Shown: positions 1-7,435, counted from the first letter of the stretch. The stretch is DNA of 32,257 bases from an uncultured Gammaproteobacteria bacterium (GCA_913060615.1 CAJXUL010000011.1:1-32257), one strand, 5' to 3'. Notes: a model not told the origin generated them from the sequence alone. Numbers and translations are program-made.

Positions 1-13
1 GTATAAGAGACAG
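1..13. other. Residual Nextera/Tn5 mosaic-end adapter (synthetic)
   Basis: GTATAAGAGACAG equals the last 13 nt of the Tn5 mosaic end AGATGTGTATAAGAGACAG. Confidence 0.95.
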
Positions 14-29
14 ACTTGTTATAACTACT
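14..29 (-). other. Truncated attC site of cassette 3 (R'' end only)
   Basis: Minus strand reads AGTAGTTATAACAAGT. It has the TAACAAG edge shared with the two complete attC sites, and 12 nt complementary to the start of this same cassette (285-296). Confidence 0.75.
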
Positions 30-36
30 TTTGATT

Positions 37-267
37 TCAGAGATTCAATGCGTCATTGTGCTCTAGTGCAGCTATGCAAACTTCGACCGTTTCTCTTAAC
101 TCACTAGACAGCGCTTGTGAATCTACTTCCCAATCAGGACATGCTTCATTAAGTATTTTGTCTATAGTATCCAATAAAGCAACGGTCGCGGTTGGTCCTC
201 CCATATCATCAATTACATGGTTGAATAAGGACTTCTGGTTCTCGTTAAAATCCAAAACTTTACTCAT
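37..267 (-). CDS. Integron cassette 3 hypothetical protein (76 aa)
   Basis: ORF fills the cassette; AGGAGG-like RBS (minus strand AATAGGAGGGGTGATTAATG) just upstream of the ATG; oriented away from intI like the other cassettes. Confidence 0.75.
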   Translation of the reverse strand: MSKVLDFNENQKSLFNHVIDDMGGPTATVALLDTIDKILNEACPDWEVDSQALSSELRETVEVCIAALEHNDALNL

Positions 268-289
268 TAATCACCCCTCCTATTAGTAG

Positions 290-380
290 TTATAACGCTT
301 TGGTAAACGGCTGCGTTTTTCGCAGTCCGACGGAAGCCGCGCTTTTTGCGACTGGAGTGTATTTAACCAACTTGTTATAC
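290..380 (-). other. attC recombination site of cassette 2
   Basis: Minus strand: GTATAACAAGTTGGTTAAA...TTTACCAAAGCGTTATAA. Inverted outer core sites, L''/L' arms TTGGTTAAA / TTTACCAA pairing with a single extra base, and a GC-rich imperfect stem between. Confidence 0.9.
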
Positions 381-391
381 GTTGTTTCAAG

Positions 392-688
392 CTAAACCAT
401 TTTTCCTATTATAGCTTCTATTTCAGTAACACTTAAATTTCTATATTGCTGATACAAACGCTTAGTGTTTTCTGATGCATTTGAATGCTTATTAACGCCT
501 GCAACAGATTTATAATTGCTTACCGTTGCACTGATATTACCAACATCGAGATTAGTATTTAGCGAGAGTGTTTGGCAATACTCCATTTGCTTTCCCCTTG
601 GAAATTTTTCAGCTTCTAGCTTTTTAAATATAACTAGACACTCCATTTCACTTTTCTCATCCCATTCTGACGATTCATTATATGACAT
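392..688 (-). CDS. Integron cassette 2 hypothetical protein (98 aa)
   Basis: Single ORF between two attC sites, same orientation as the other cassettes. Confidence 0.75.
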   Translation of the reverse strand: MSYNESSEWDEKSEMECLVIFKKLEAEKFPRGKQMEYCQTLSLNTNLDVGNISATVSNYKSVAGVNKHSNASENTKRLYQQYRNLSVTEIEAIIGKMV

Positions 689-714
689 AGATAAAACCTT
701 GACTTACTAAAGAC

Positions 715-789
715 GTATAACGCCCACATAAGCGGCGCGTCTTTTGCGTCCGGCGACCGAAGGGAGCGAACTTAATGTGCTTGTTATGG
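715..789 (-). other. attC recombination site of cassette 1
   Basis: Minus strand: CCATAACAAGCACATTAAG...CTTATGTGGGCGTTATAC. Inverted core sites and arms CACATTAAG / CTTATGTG with one extra base. Confidence 0.9.
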
Positions 790-796
790 GTTTGCT

Positions 797-1117
797 TCAA
801 TGTACTTGCTCTATTGCTTTTATGAAGTAATTTTTCCAACGAGCCTTCTTTGACGACTCGGGTTTTTCAAACATTGCATAACCTGTTTTAATATTACCTT
901 TCCCGAAATACTTTAGTGGTTTTGCTTTGCCGCTCGAGAGCAACCTAGTGACCTCTGATTCCGATAATTTAAAAGCGAGGCCACCTGGCGACCATGAAGC
1001 ACATATTACTTCATTGGAATAAAGCGCAGCACCACTAAAAAAGTGTTTTATCTCGATATTTCGTGATACCTCAGCCTCAATTTCAAGATCTGAAATTAAC
1101 TGAGACAATTTTTTCAA
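797..1117 (-). CDS. Integron cassette 1: TfoX/Sxy N-terminal-domain-like protein (106 aa)
   Basis: FFSGAALYSNEVICASWSPGGLAFKLSESEVTRLL..PLKYFGKGNIKTGYAMF resembles the TfoX_N pattern (mFGG.glY...a....g.lylK......yf..g....yy). First cassette next to attI. Confidence 0.65.
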   Translation of the reverse strand: MKKLSQLISDLEIEAEVSRNIEIKHFFSGAALYSNEVICASWSPGGLAFKLSESEVTRLLSSGKAKPLKYFGKGNIKTGYAMFEKPESSKKARWKNYFIKAIEQVH

Positions 1118-1145
1118 AATACACTTTAGCCATTAGTGTTCAGTG

Positions 1146-1225
1146 ACCCATAACATTTGTATATTGCGCATGCGCATTTAGCTGCTTTCTCTAATTTAGG
1201 AAGACATCACAAGGCGCTTGATTTC
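1146..1225 (-). other. Probable attI site / attI-cassette 1 junction (right boundary approximate)
   Basis: The minus strand GTTATGGGT at 1146-1154 is exactly complementary to the R'' end of cassette 1's attC (783-791 on + strand). It lies between the first cassette and divergent intI. Confidence 0.6.
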
Positions 1226-1506
1226 GTTGGGCATTATTCAAAAACGGTACGGTTCTTTCCAAACAAAGCGCGCATGCGTAATAACATTTCCTGCGATGTG
1301 CGTTAGTGCCCTAAGCTAACAGAGGACTATGGATGCGGTTTACACTCACTAGGATTCAGACAATTGGGATGTTTTTTGCGCCAGACGGCATCCGGTTAGA
1401 GAAACTAACCGGTGGGGAGTTTCCTGCTTTATAGCTATATGCGTTGTGTAAATGCGCACACGCTGTGGATCAAAGGCGAACGCTCATGTGACATCTGGAA
1501 AATATA

Positions 1507-1522
1507 CTGCATATTTATACAG
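1507..1522. promoter_or_regulatory. Candidate LexA (SOS) box upstream of intI
   Basis: CTGCATATTTATACAG matches the E. coli-type consensus CTGTATATATATACAG at 14/16 positions; 25 bp upstream of the probable intI ATG (1547). Confidence 0.75.
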
Positions 1523-1546
1523 AGTGCTTTCAGAGCGAGGAAAACT

Positions 1547-2515
1547 ATGGCTAGCCCATTCATGGAGACTTTAAGACGAGATATCAGGCTACGCGGCTAT
1601 AGTATGCGTACTGAAAAAACCTACATATATTGGGTTCGCAGTTTTATCTATTTTATTGATAAGCGCCACCCATCAGAAGTTGGTGCCGTTGAAGTTAAAG
1701 CGTTTCTTACCTACCTTGCCGTAGATCGTCACGTGGCCGCAAACACGCAAAAAGTCGCATTGAATGCGTTATTATTTCTTTATCACAAATTTTTTCAAAT
1801 TCAACTGGGCGACTTAGGGTTCACATTAGCCACTAAACAACGTGTTTTACCAGCCGTCTTAAGTGTCTATGAGGTGAATAGAATTATAGAACGCTTAAAA
1901 GGGCGTAATAGGTTTATCGTTGAGCTACTCTACGGCAGCGGTTTGCGAATTTCCGAATGCCTGCGATTGCGCATCCAAGATGTTGACCTTGAGCGCCTAT
2001 GCATTACGGTTAAAGACGGTAAGGGTAATAAGGATCGTCAAACATTACTTAGCCCGAGAGTTGTTCCCGCGATGGCGTCCGCAATCTCGAACGCAACAGA
2101 ACTGTTGACGAGCGATAACTCGCTGGGTGTCGGCCCTTCGTTGCCTTTTGCTTTGGACCGAAAATACCCCAATGCTTTTCGATCAGCCCAGTGGGCATTT
2201 ATTTTTCCCTCCTCTGGGTTATGCAACCACCCCCTTACCGGCACTATATGCCGACATCATTTGCACACATCGGTCATAAGGAAGGCTTTACACAGCGCGG
2301 TTAAACAGGCGGGAATTTACAACAAAAAGGTTAACTGTCATACATTTCGGCATTCTTTTGCTACTCACCTCCTTGAGGCGGGAACGGATATAAGAACTGT
2401 GCAGGAATTACTTGGTCACAATGATGTAAAGACAACCCAAATATACACTCATGTTTTGGGCCAGCACTATGCGGGAACCACCAGCCCCCTAGATAAACTG
2501 CCACTCCAAATATAG
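1547..2515 (+). CDS. intI: Integron integrase (tyrosine recombinase)
   Basis: Tyrosine recombinase motifs (GSGLRISECLRLR, HTFRHSFATHLLEAGTDIRTVQELLGHNDVKTTQIYTHV) plus the integron-specific insert (LPFALDRKYPNAFRSAQWAFIFPSS...RHHLHTSVIRKAL). Internal ATG at 1547 preceded by GAGCGAGG preferred over the ORF start at 1412. Confidence 0.95.
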   Translation: MASPFMETLRRDIRLRGYSMRTEKTYIYWVRSFIYFIDKRHPSEVGAVEVKAFLTYLAVDRHVAANTQKVALNALLFLYHKFFQIQLGDLGFTLATKQRVLPAVLSVYEVNRIIERLKGRNRFIVELLYGSGLRISECLRLRIQDVDLERLCITVKDGKGNKDRQTLLSPRVVPAMASAISNATELLTSDNSLGVGPSLPFALDRKYPNAFRSAQWAFIFPSSGLCNHPLTGTICRHHLHTSVIRKALHSAVKQAGIYNKKVNCHTFRHSFATHLLEAGTDIRTVQELLGHNDVKTTQIYTHVLGQHYAGTTSPLDKLPLQI

Positions 2516-2625
2516 GCGAATTTGTGTCTCAGCAAAACTAATCACTCTTTAAGAATCCTCCACTCTCACTCGCCCATTTTGCTACCATCTACTCCTCTAA
2601 ATAGTCACTTGGTCTGGAGAGTCCC

Positions 2626-4971
2626 ATGGGTCGTTTTTTTCTAAACTTTGCTTTATCCCTTTCGCTGCTTTGTATGAGCGCTGTCGCTGTTGCCGAGCAA
2701 CCTAACCCCTTGACTGCAGATTCAACCTACAAGGTTGCTGGGCTTTCGCTGCCTGCCGAAATTATTGTGGATGAGTGGGGTGTGCCGCATATCTACGCTA
2801 ACGATCACTACGATGTGTTTTTTACTCAGGGCTTTAATGCGGCGCGGGATCGTCTTTGGCAGATTGATACTTGGCGTCGTCGTGGTTTGGGTCAGTTGTC
2901 GGAAGTCTTCGGTGCTGACTATGTGGCGCAGGATAAAGCTGCGCGTATGTTTCTTTACCGCAAGGACATGTACAGCGAGTGGCTGGCTTATGGCAACGAT
3001 GCCAAGCGTATTACGGAGTCGTTTGTTGCGGGTATAAACGCCTTTGTTAAGGTGGCCCAACAAAACCCTGACCTGATGCCTCCTGAATTTGCATTACTAG
3101 GTTATGCCCCCTCTATTTGGCAGCCTGAGGATGTTGTGCGTATTCGCAGCAATGGTCTTTGGCGTAATGTGGTTACTGAAGTTTGGCGCGCCAGACTCGC
3201 ATGCAAAGATCAATTGGAAGAAGCGGCTCAATGGAAGGTGCTGGAACCGTCTTGGGAAGCTAAGGTGCCTAAGGGTTTGGACCCTTGTGTGATTCCTGAT
3301 GATGTTTTAGACAACTACTTGCTGGCGAAAGCGCCGGTGAAGTTTCAGGCGGACCCAAAGCGCCAGACGTTGGCTCAAGCTGTGGTTGATGCCCATAGGT
3401 TAGACGTGGGCAGTAACAACTGGGTGGTTGCTGGCGATCGCACCACCACTGGCCGTGCTATATTGGCAGATGACCCTCACCGTGGTCATGCGGTGCCTTC
3501 CCTGCGTTATATAGCCCACTTGAATGGTCCGGGCATTGATGTCATTGGTGCCGGCGAGCCGGCGTTGCCTGGCATTTCTATTGGTCATAATGAGCGCATT
3601 GCTTTTGGTTTAACTATTTTTCCTATCGACCAAGAAGACCTTTATGTTTACCGCAAGGCTAAGAACGGCTATCGCTACCAGAATGGTGTTGAGCCTTTTA
3701 CTAAGGTCACTGAAGTTATCAAGGTTAAGGGTGCGCCTAGCCAGAGCGTTGAGCTGTTGTTCTCTCGTCACGGCCCTATTGTTAGCCAAACTAAAAAGCA
3801 TGCCTTTGCTGTGCGCGCTGCGTGGTTGGAACCGGGTATGTCGCCCTACTTTGGCAGCATTGAATATATGCGCGCTCAGAACTTCCGCGAGTTTGTTGGT
3901 GCATTGAATCGCTGGGGCGCGCCTTCTGAGAATCAGGTCTATGCAGACACTGACGGCAACATTGGCTACAAGCCTGCGGGCAGATTTCCTAAGCGCGACA
4001 ATTGGGATGGGCTTTTGCCTGTGCCCGGTGACGGCAGCTATGAGTGGGATGGCTACTTCGACATGGATGTACTGCCTGAAGAATATAACCCTGAGCGTGG
4101 TTTCAGCGGCACCGCTAACGCTATGAGCCTGCCTGACGACTACCCTATTGAAACTTATAAGGTGGGCTTTGAATGGTCTGCGCCTTGGCGTTATCGCCGC
4201 TTGTGGGAAGTACTTGAGTCAGATGACGAGCATTCCATGGAAGATTCGTTAGCGCTACAAAGAGACTACGAGTCGGTTTTTGCTCGCTCTGTACTTGCCC
4301 AAGTGCCGGTGCTTTTATCGCGCAAAGCTGCGCCATCGCAGTTGTTGGCTGACTGGGACCATAAGCTCACCACAGACAGCCCTGCTGCGGCTCTGTGGAA
4401 TGTTTGGTACTACCGTCACCTTGGACCGGCCTTAGGCGAAACCCTATCGAAAGAACCTGGTGCTGCCAGCCCAAGGATAGATACACAGACTGCCTTAAAG
4501 CTACTAGAAACTGAGCAAGGTCAAAGTATTGCTTCCAGTACGCTGGACGCTGCTTGGAATGAAACCAAAGATCTTTTGGGTGATGAGCCTGGTGATTGGC
4601 TGTGGGGGGATTTACATAAAATCAAGTTCTCACACCCTTTGCTGGCCATGGCTACGGGGGAACTGAAAGCGCAAATGGCTATTCCCGAGTATGCTCGTGG
4701 TGGCAGCGAGAACACCACCAACAATACCGGCTATAACCCAGACAACTTTCTGGTTAGAAGCGGCGCTTCTTTTAGGATGGTGGTAGATGTGGGTAATTGG
4801 GACGAGGCGAAAATGACCAACGCACCAGGACAGTCTGGCAACCCTGGCTCGCCCTACTATGACAACCTATTGAAGAACTGGGCCACAGACAGTCATCTGC
4901 CTATGGTTTATTCAAGAGCCAGAGTGGAAGCGCACAAGGCGTTTACCATTACCCTTGAACCTGCGGAGTAG
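2626..4971 (+). CDS. Penicillin acylase family protein (Ntn-hydrolase, S45), secreted
   Basis: Signal peptide MGRFFLNFALSLSLLCMSAVAVAEQ; autoprocessing/nucleophile motif DVGSNNWVVAGDRTTTGRAILADDPH (Ser codon 3412-3414); GHNERIAFGLTIFPIDQEDLY. Confidence 0.92.
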   Translation: MGRFFLNFALSLSLLCMSAVAVAEQPNPLTADSTYKVAGLSLPAEIIVDEWGVPHIYANDHYDVFFTQGFNAARDRLWQIDTWRRRGLGQLSEVFGADYVAQDKAARMFLYRKDMYSEWLAYGNDAKRITESFVAGINAFVKVAQQNPDLMPPEFALLGYAPSIWQPEDVVRIRSNGLWRNVVTEVWRARLACKDQLEEAAQWKVLEPSWEAKVPKGLDPCVIPDDVLDNYLLAKAPVKFQADPKRQTLAQAVVDAHRLDVGSNNWVVAGDRTTTGRAILADDPHRGHAVPSLRYIAHLNGPGIDVIGAGEPALPGISIGHNERIAFGLTIFPIDQEDLYVYRKAKNGYRYQNGVEPFTKVTEVIKVKGAPSQSVELLFSRHGPIVSQTKKHAFAVRAAWLEPGMSPYFGSIEYMRAQNFREFVGALNRWGAPSENQVYADTDGNIGYKPAGRFPKRDNWDGLLPVPGDGSYEWDGYFDMDVLPEEYNPERGFSGTANAMSLPDDYPIETYKVGFEWSAPWRYRRLWEVLESDDEHSMEDSLALQRDYESVFARSVLAQVPVLLSRKAAPSQLLADWDHKLTTDSPAAALWNVWYYRHLGPALGETLSKEPGAASPRIDTQTALKLLETEQGQSIASSTLDAAWNETKDLLGDEPGDWLWGDLHKIKFSHPLLAMATGELKAQMAIPEYARGGSENTTNNTGYNPDNFLVRSGASFRMVVDVGNWDEAKMTNAPGQSGNPGSPYYDNLLKNWATDSHLPMVYSRARVEAHKAFTITLEPAE

Positions 4972-5104
4972 AGCCTGAGAAGTAGCACCTGAAAAGTAGC
5001 GCCTAAAAATAGACCAGAGCAGCATTACCCGCTGCTCCAGTCGGAGCCCCAAACTGATAAATAGGCCAATAACGACTGGGGTTTCTAGTGAAATCTATGT
5101 TGCG

Positions 5105-5142
5105 GATTACTAGGCCTATTACTGATAAAAGTCCTAGTAATC
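5105..5142. terminator. Perfect 10-bp inverted repeat between convergent genes, possible bidirectional terminator
   Basis: GATTACTAGG (5105-5114) ... CCTAGTAATC (5133-5142), 18-nt loop; lies between a + gene ending at 4971 and a - gene ending at 5159. Confidence 0.45.
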
Positions 5143-5158
5143 GAAGCTGGGTGAAGCG

Positions 5159-6055
5159 CTAGGCCTTAGCCGCTAGTTCCGCGCAGATTTCACCCAACGC
5201 TTCAACGAAAGCTAAGGGCTGATCTAAAAACAAGTGATGTTGCGCATCTGCAATTTCTCGCACGGGGAAGTCTTGGGGAATTATTTCCTGCATGTAAGCC
5301 AAAGTCTGCTTTGAGAACAAATTACTTTGCGCACCATAGATCAGCGCCAGCGGAATCTTAATGGCCTGAAAGTCTTCGGGCTTGCGTTCCACGTCGGTCA
5401 ACGTGGTCAGCAGATCTTCATCAAACTTCCATGCCCAGCCGTCTTCATCACGCATCAATGAATTCTTCGCAATGTACTGCAATATGTATTCGTTCTCACA
5501 AGGCTGAGGCGGTTGCAAACGAAAACGCATTAACGCGGACTCGCGGTCTGGGTAGATCTTGCCTGTGGCTCCACCCATTTTTGGCGGATCTGGAATGGGT
5601 TCATCTGGATGACGAATGCCTGAATCTACCAATACCAATCCGCCAAAGCGTTCTGGATATAAGTTAACCGCCTTCACCGACATATAGCCGCCAAAACTAT
5701 GGGCGACAATCAGGGCATTGGTATCAAAGCCTGCATCGTCCATTACAGCGACTATTTCTTTAGCGTAGGTTGAACTGGAATATTCGTATCTGTAGTCAGA
5801 GTCACCCATGCCGGTAAGGTCCATAGCGGCAACTTGATATCTGTCTAGGAGTTGTGGGGCGATAAAATCCCACCATCTGGAATGGGCGTTCATACCGTGT
5901 ATTAGGAGAAGGCCTGGTTTACCCGGGGATGGGTAAAAACGGTAAGCAACATCGCACTCTTCCACTTCTACCGTGCGGGACTGCGCTTCGGTGTCTACTG
6001 CTTGCCAAAACCAGTCAGGGATAGTTGGCCCTTCACTTTTATCCCAACGTGCCAT
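5159..6055 (-). CDS. Alpha/beta hydrolase
   Basis: LLLIHGMNAHSRWWDFIAPQL...AMDLTGMGDSDY...LIVAHSFGGYMS (nucleophile elbow), C-terminal DAQHHLFLDQP. Confidence 0.9.
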   Translation of the reverse strand: MARWDKSEGPTIPDWFWQAVDTEAQSRTVEVEECDVAYRFYPSPGKPGLLLIHGMNAHSRWWDFIAPQLLDRYQVAAMDLTGMGDSDYRYEYSSSTYAKEIVAVMDDAGFDTNALIVAHSFGGYMSVKAVNLYPERFGGLVLVDSGIRHPDEPIPDPPKMGGATGKIYPDRESALMRFRLQPPQPCENEYILQYIAKNSLMRDEDGWAWKFDEDLLTTLTDVERKPEDFQAIKIPLALIYGAQSNLFSKQTLAYMQEIIPQDFPVREIADAQHHLFLDQPLAFVEALGEICAELAAKA

Positions 6056-6097
6056 ATGCCCCCCTCACGGTGTCTTTCTCTTTTGGTCTTTTTGTGG

Positions 6098-6163
6098 TCT
6101 TTCTTTGATCTTTCTTTGATCTTTCTTTGATCTATTACGGATCTATTACGGATCTTCTTAGAC
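6098..6163. repeat. 11-bp tandem repeat (two unit types)
   Basis: TCTTTCTTTGA x3 (6098-6130) then TCTATTACGGA x2 (6131-6152) and a degenerate partial copy. Confidence 0.9.
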
Positions 6164-6171
6164 CCTCTTCA

Positions 6172-6211
6172 GCTTTAGCTAAACGCTTGTTCTAAAGCCC
6201 TTAGCTAAAGC
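6172..6211. repeat. Perfect 11-bp inverted repeat
   Basis: GCTTTAGCTAA (6172-6182) ... TTAGCTAAAGC (6201-6211), 18-nt spacer. Confidence 0.8.
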
Positions 6212-6301
6212 AGCGGTTACAACAGGTGAGCAGCCCCTCGCCGCTCACCCATTTCTACTTCTTTATAAGTAATCTCTAACTAATCTCTAAAAGAGTAGAA
6301 G

Positions 6302-7435
6302 TTATAGGCTACCGAAACGCTTCAAGTGAAAGTCTACATTGCCGAATAGTGTTTCGATAATGGTCAAACGCTTGAAGTAATGTCCAATGCTCAGCTCTTC
6401 TGTCATGCCCATGCCGCCGTGCAATTGCACTGCGTTTTGGCCAACAAACTTGCCAGACTTACCAATTTGAACTTTAAACGCACTGATCGCTTTTTGCGCT
6501 TCAGGGCCATAGCCTTCGTCGATACGCATGCCTGCCATGAACATTAGCGACTTAGATTGCTCATGTTCCATAAACATATCTACCATGCGGTGCTGTAGCA
6601 CTTGGAATTTACCAATTGCCTGACCGAACTGCTCGCGCTGCTTGCAGTACTCTACAGTTTCTTTGTAGAGTTTTTCCATGCAGCCAACTGCTTCTGCGCC
6701 TACTGCAAGAATGCCGTCGTCAATTGCGTGCTCTAGTGCCGCAAAGCCTTGGCCTACTTCACCAACAACGCTGTCTGCGCCAACTTTGACATTATCAAAG
6801 GTAATTTCAGATGCGCGGAACGCATCTACTGTTGGATAGTCTCTACGCGAAAGACCAGCAGTCTTGGTATCTACTACAAATAAGGTAATACCGTCTTGGT
6901 CGCGCTGATCACCTGAGGTGCGAGCACTGACCACAACAAAATCTGCGCTTGGGCCGTTCAGTACCACTGCTTTGTGACCGTTAATTACAAAGCCGTCACC
7001 GTCTGCAGTTGCAGTAGTGGTTACATCAGCTAAGTTAAAACGAGCCTGTGGCTCTGCATAGGCCAACGCGCTTTGTGCACTGCCATCTATAATGCTGGGT
7101 AGGTACTTAGCTTTAAGCGCTTCGCTGCCACCGTGCTTGATTGCGCCGCCGGCTAGAATAACGGTACCCAGCATTGGCTCAATGACCAAGCCATAACCAA
7201 ATTGCTCCATCATTACCATGCATTCTACTGCGCCGCCGCCAAAGCCGCCGTCAGCTTCGCTGAAACCAACGCCCAACCAGCCTAGTTCAGCAAATGTCTG
7301 CCAGTTTTGCTCGCTGTAACCTTGCTCAGAGCCAACTGCTTTTTGACGATCGTCAAAGCTGTAATCGTTCTGAATAAATCGCTCAATACTTTCTTGTAAC
7401 AGTGTCTGTTCTTCTGTGAAGGAAAAATCCATCAA
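6302..7435 (-). CDS. Acyl-CoA dehydrogenase family protein
   Basis: MDFSFTEEQTLLQESIERF, CKQREQFGQAIGKFQVLQHRMVDM, VQLHGGMGMTEELSIGHYFKRL: canonical ACAD motifs. Confidence 0.93.
   Translation of the reverse strand: MMDFSFTEEQTLLQESIERFIQNDYSFDDRQKAVGSEQGYSEQNWQTFAELGWLGVGFSEADGGFGGGAVECMVMMEQFGYGLVIEPMLGTVILAGGAIKHGGSEALKAKYLPSIIDGSAQSALAYAEPQARFNLADVTTTATADGDGFVINGHKAVVLNGPSADFVVVSARTSGDQRDQDGITLFVVDTKTAGLSRRDYPTVDAFRASEITFDNVKVGADSVVGEVGQGFAALEHAIDDGILAVGAEAVGCMEKLYKETVEYCKQREQFGQAIGKFQVLQHRMVDMFMEHEQSKSLMFMAGMRIDEGYGPEAQKAISAFKVQIGKSGKFVGQNAVQLHGGMGMTEELSIGHYFKRLTIIETLFGNVDFHLKRFGSL

Noticed and set aside
56-286. 76-aa + strand ORF overlapping cassette 3
   Set aside because: Antisense to the cassette ORF, which has the correct orientation, an RBS and a position bounded by attC sites.
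1412-1546. N-terminal extension of the integrase ORF
   Set aside because: Residues before MASPFMETL do not look like integrase sequence; the segment would contain the LexA box; ATG 1547 has a better RBS.
2722-3063. 113-aa antisense ORF and several + shadow ORFs inside the penicillin acylase
   Set aside because: Overlapped by a clear family member on the other frame; no independent motifs.
6098-6163. Tandem repeats as a possible CRISPR array (also 13171 and 15801)
   Set aside because: Units are 11-14 bp and contiguous with no unique spacers; no cas genes in the window.
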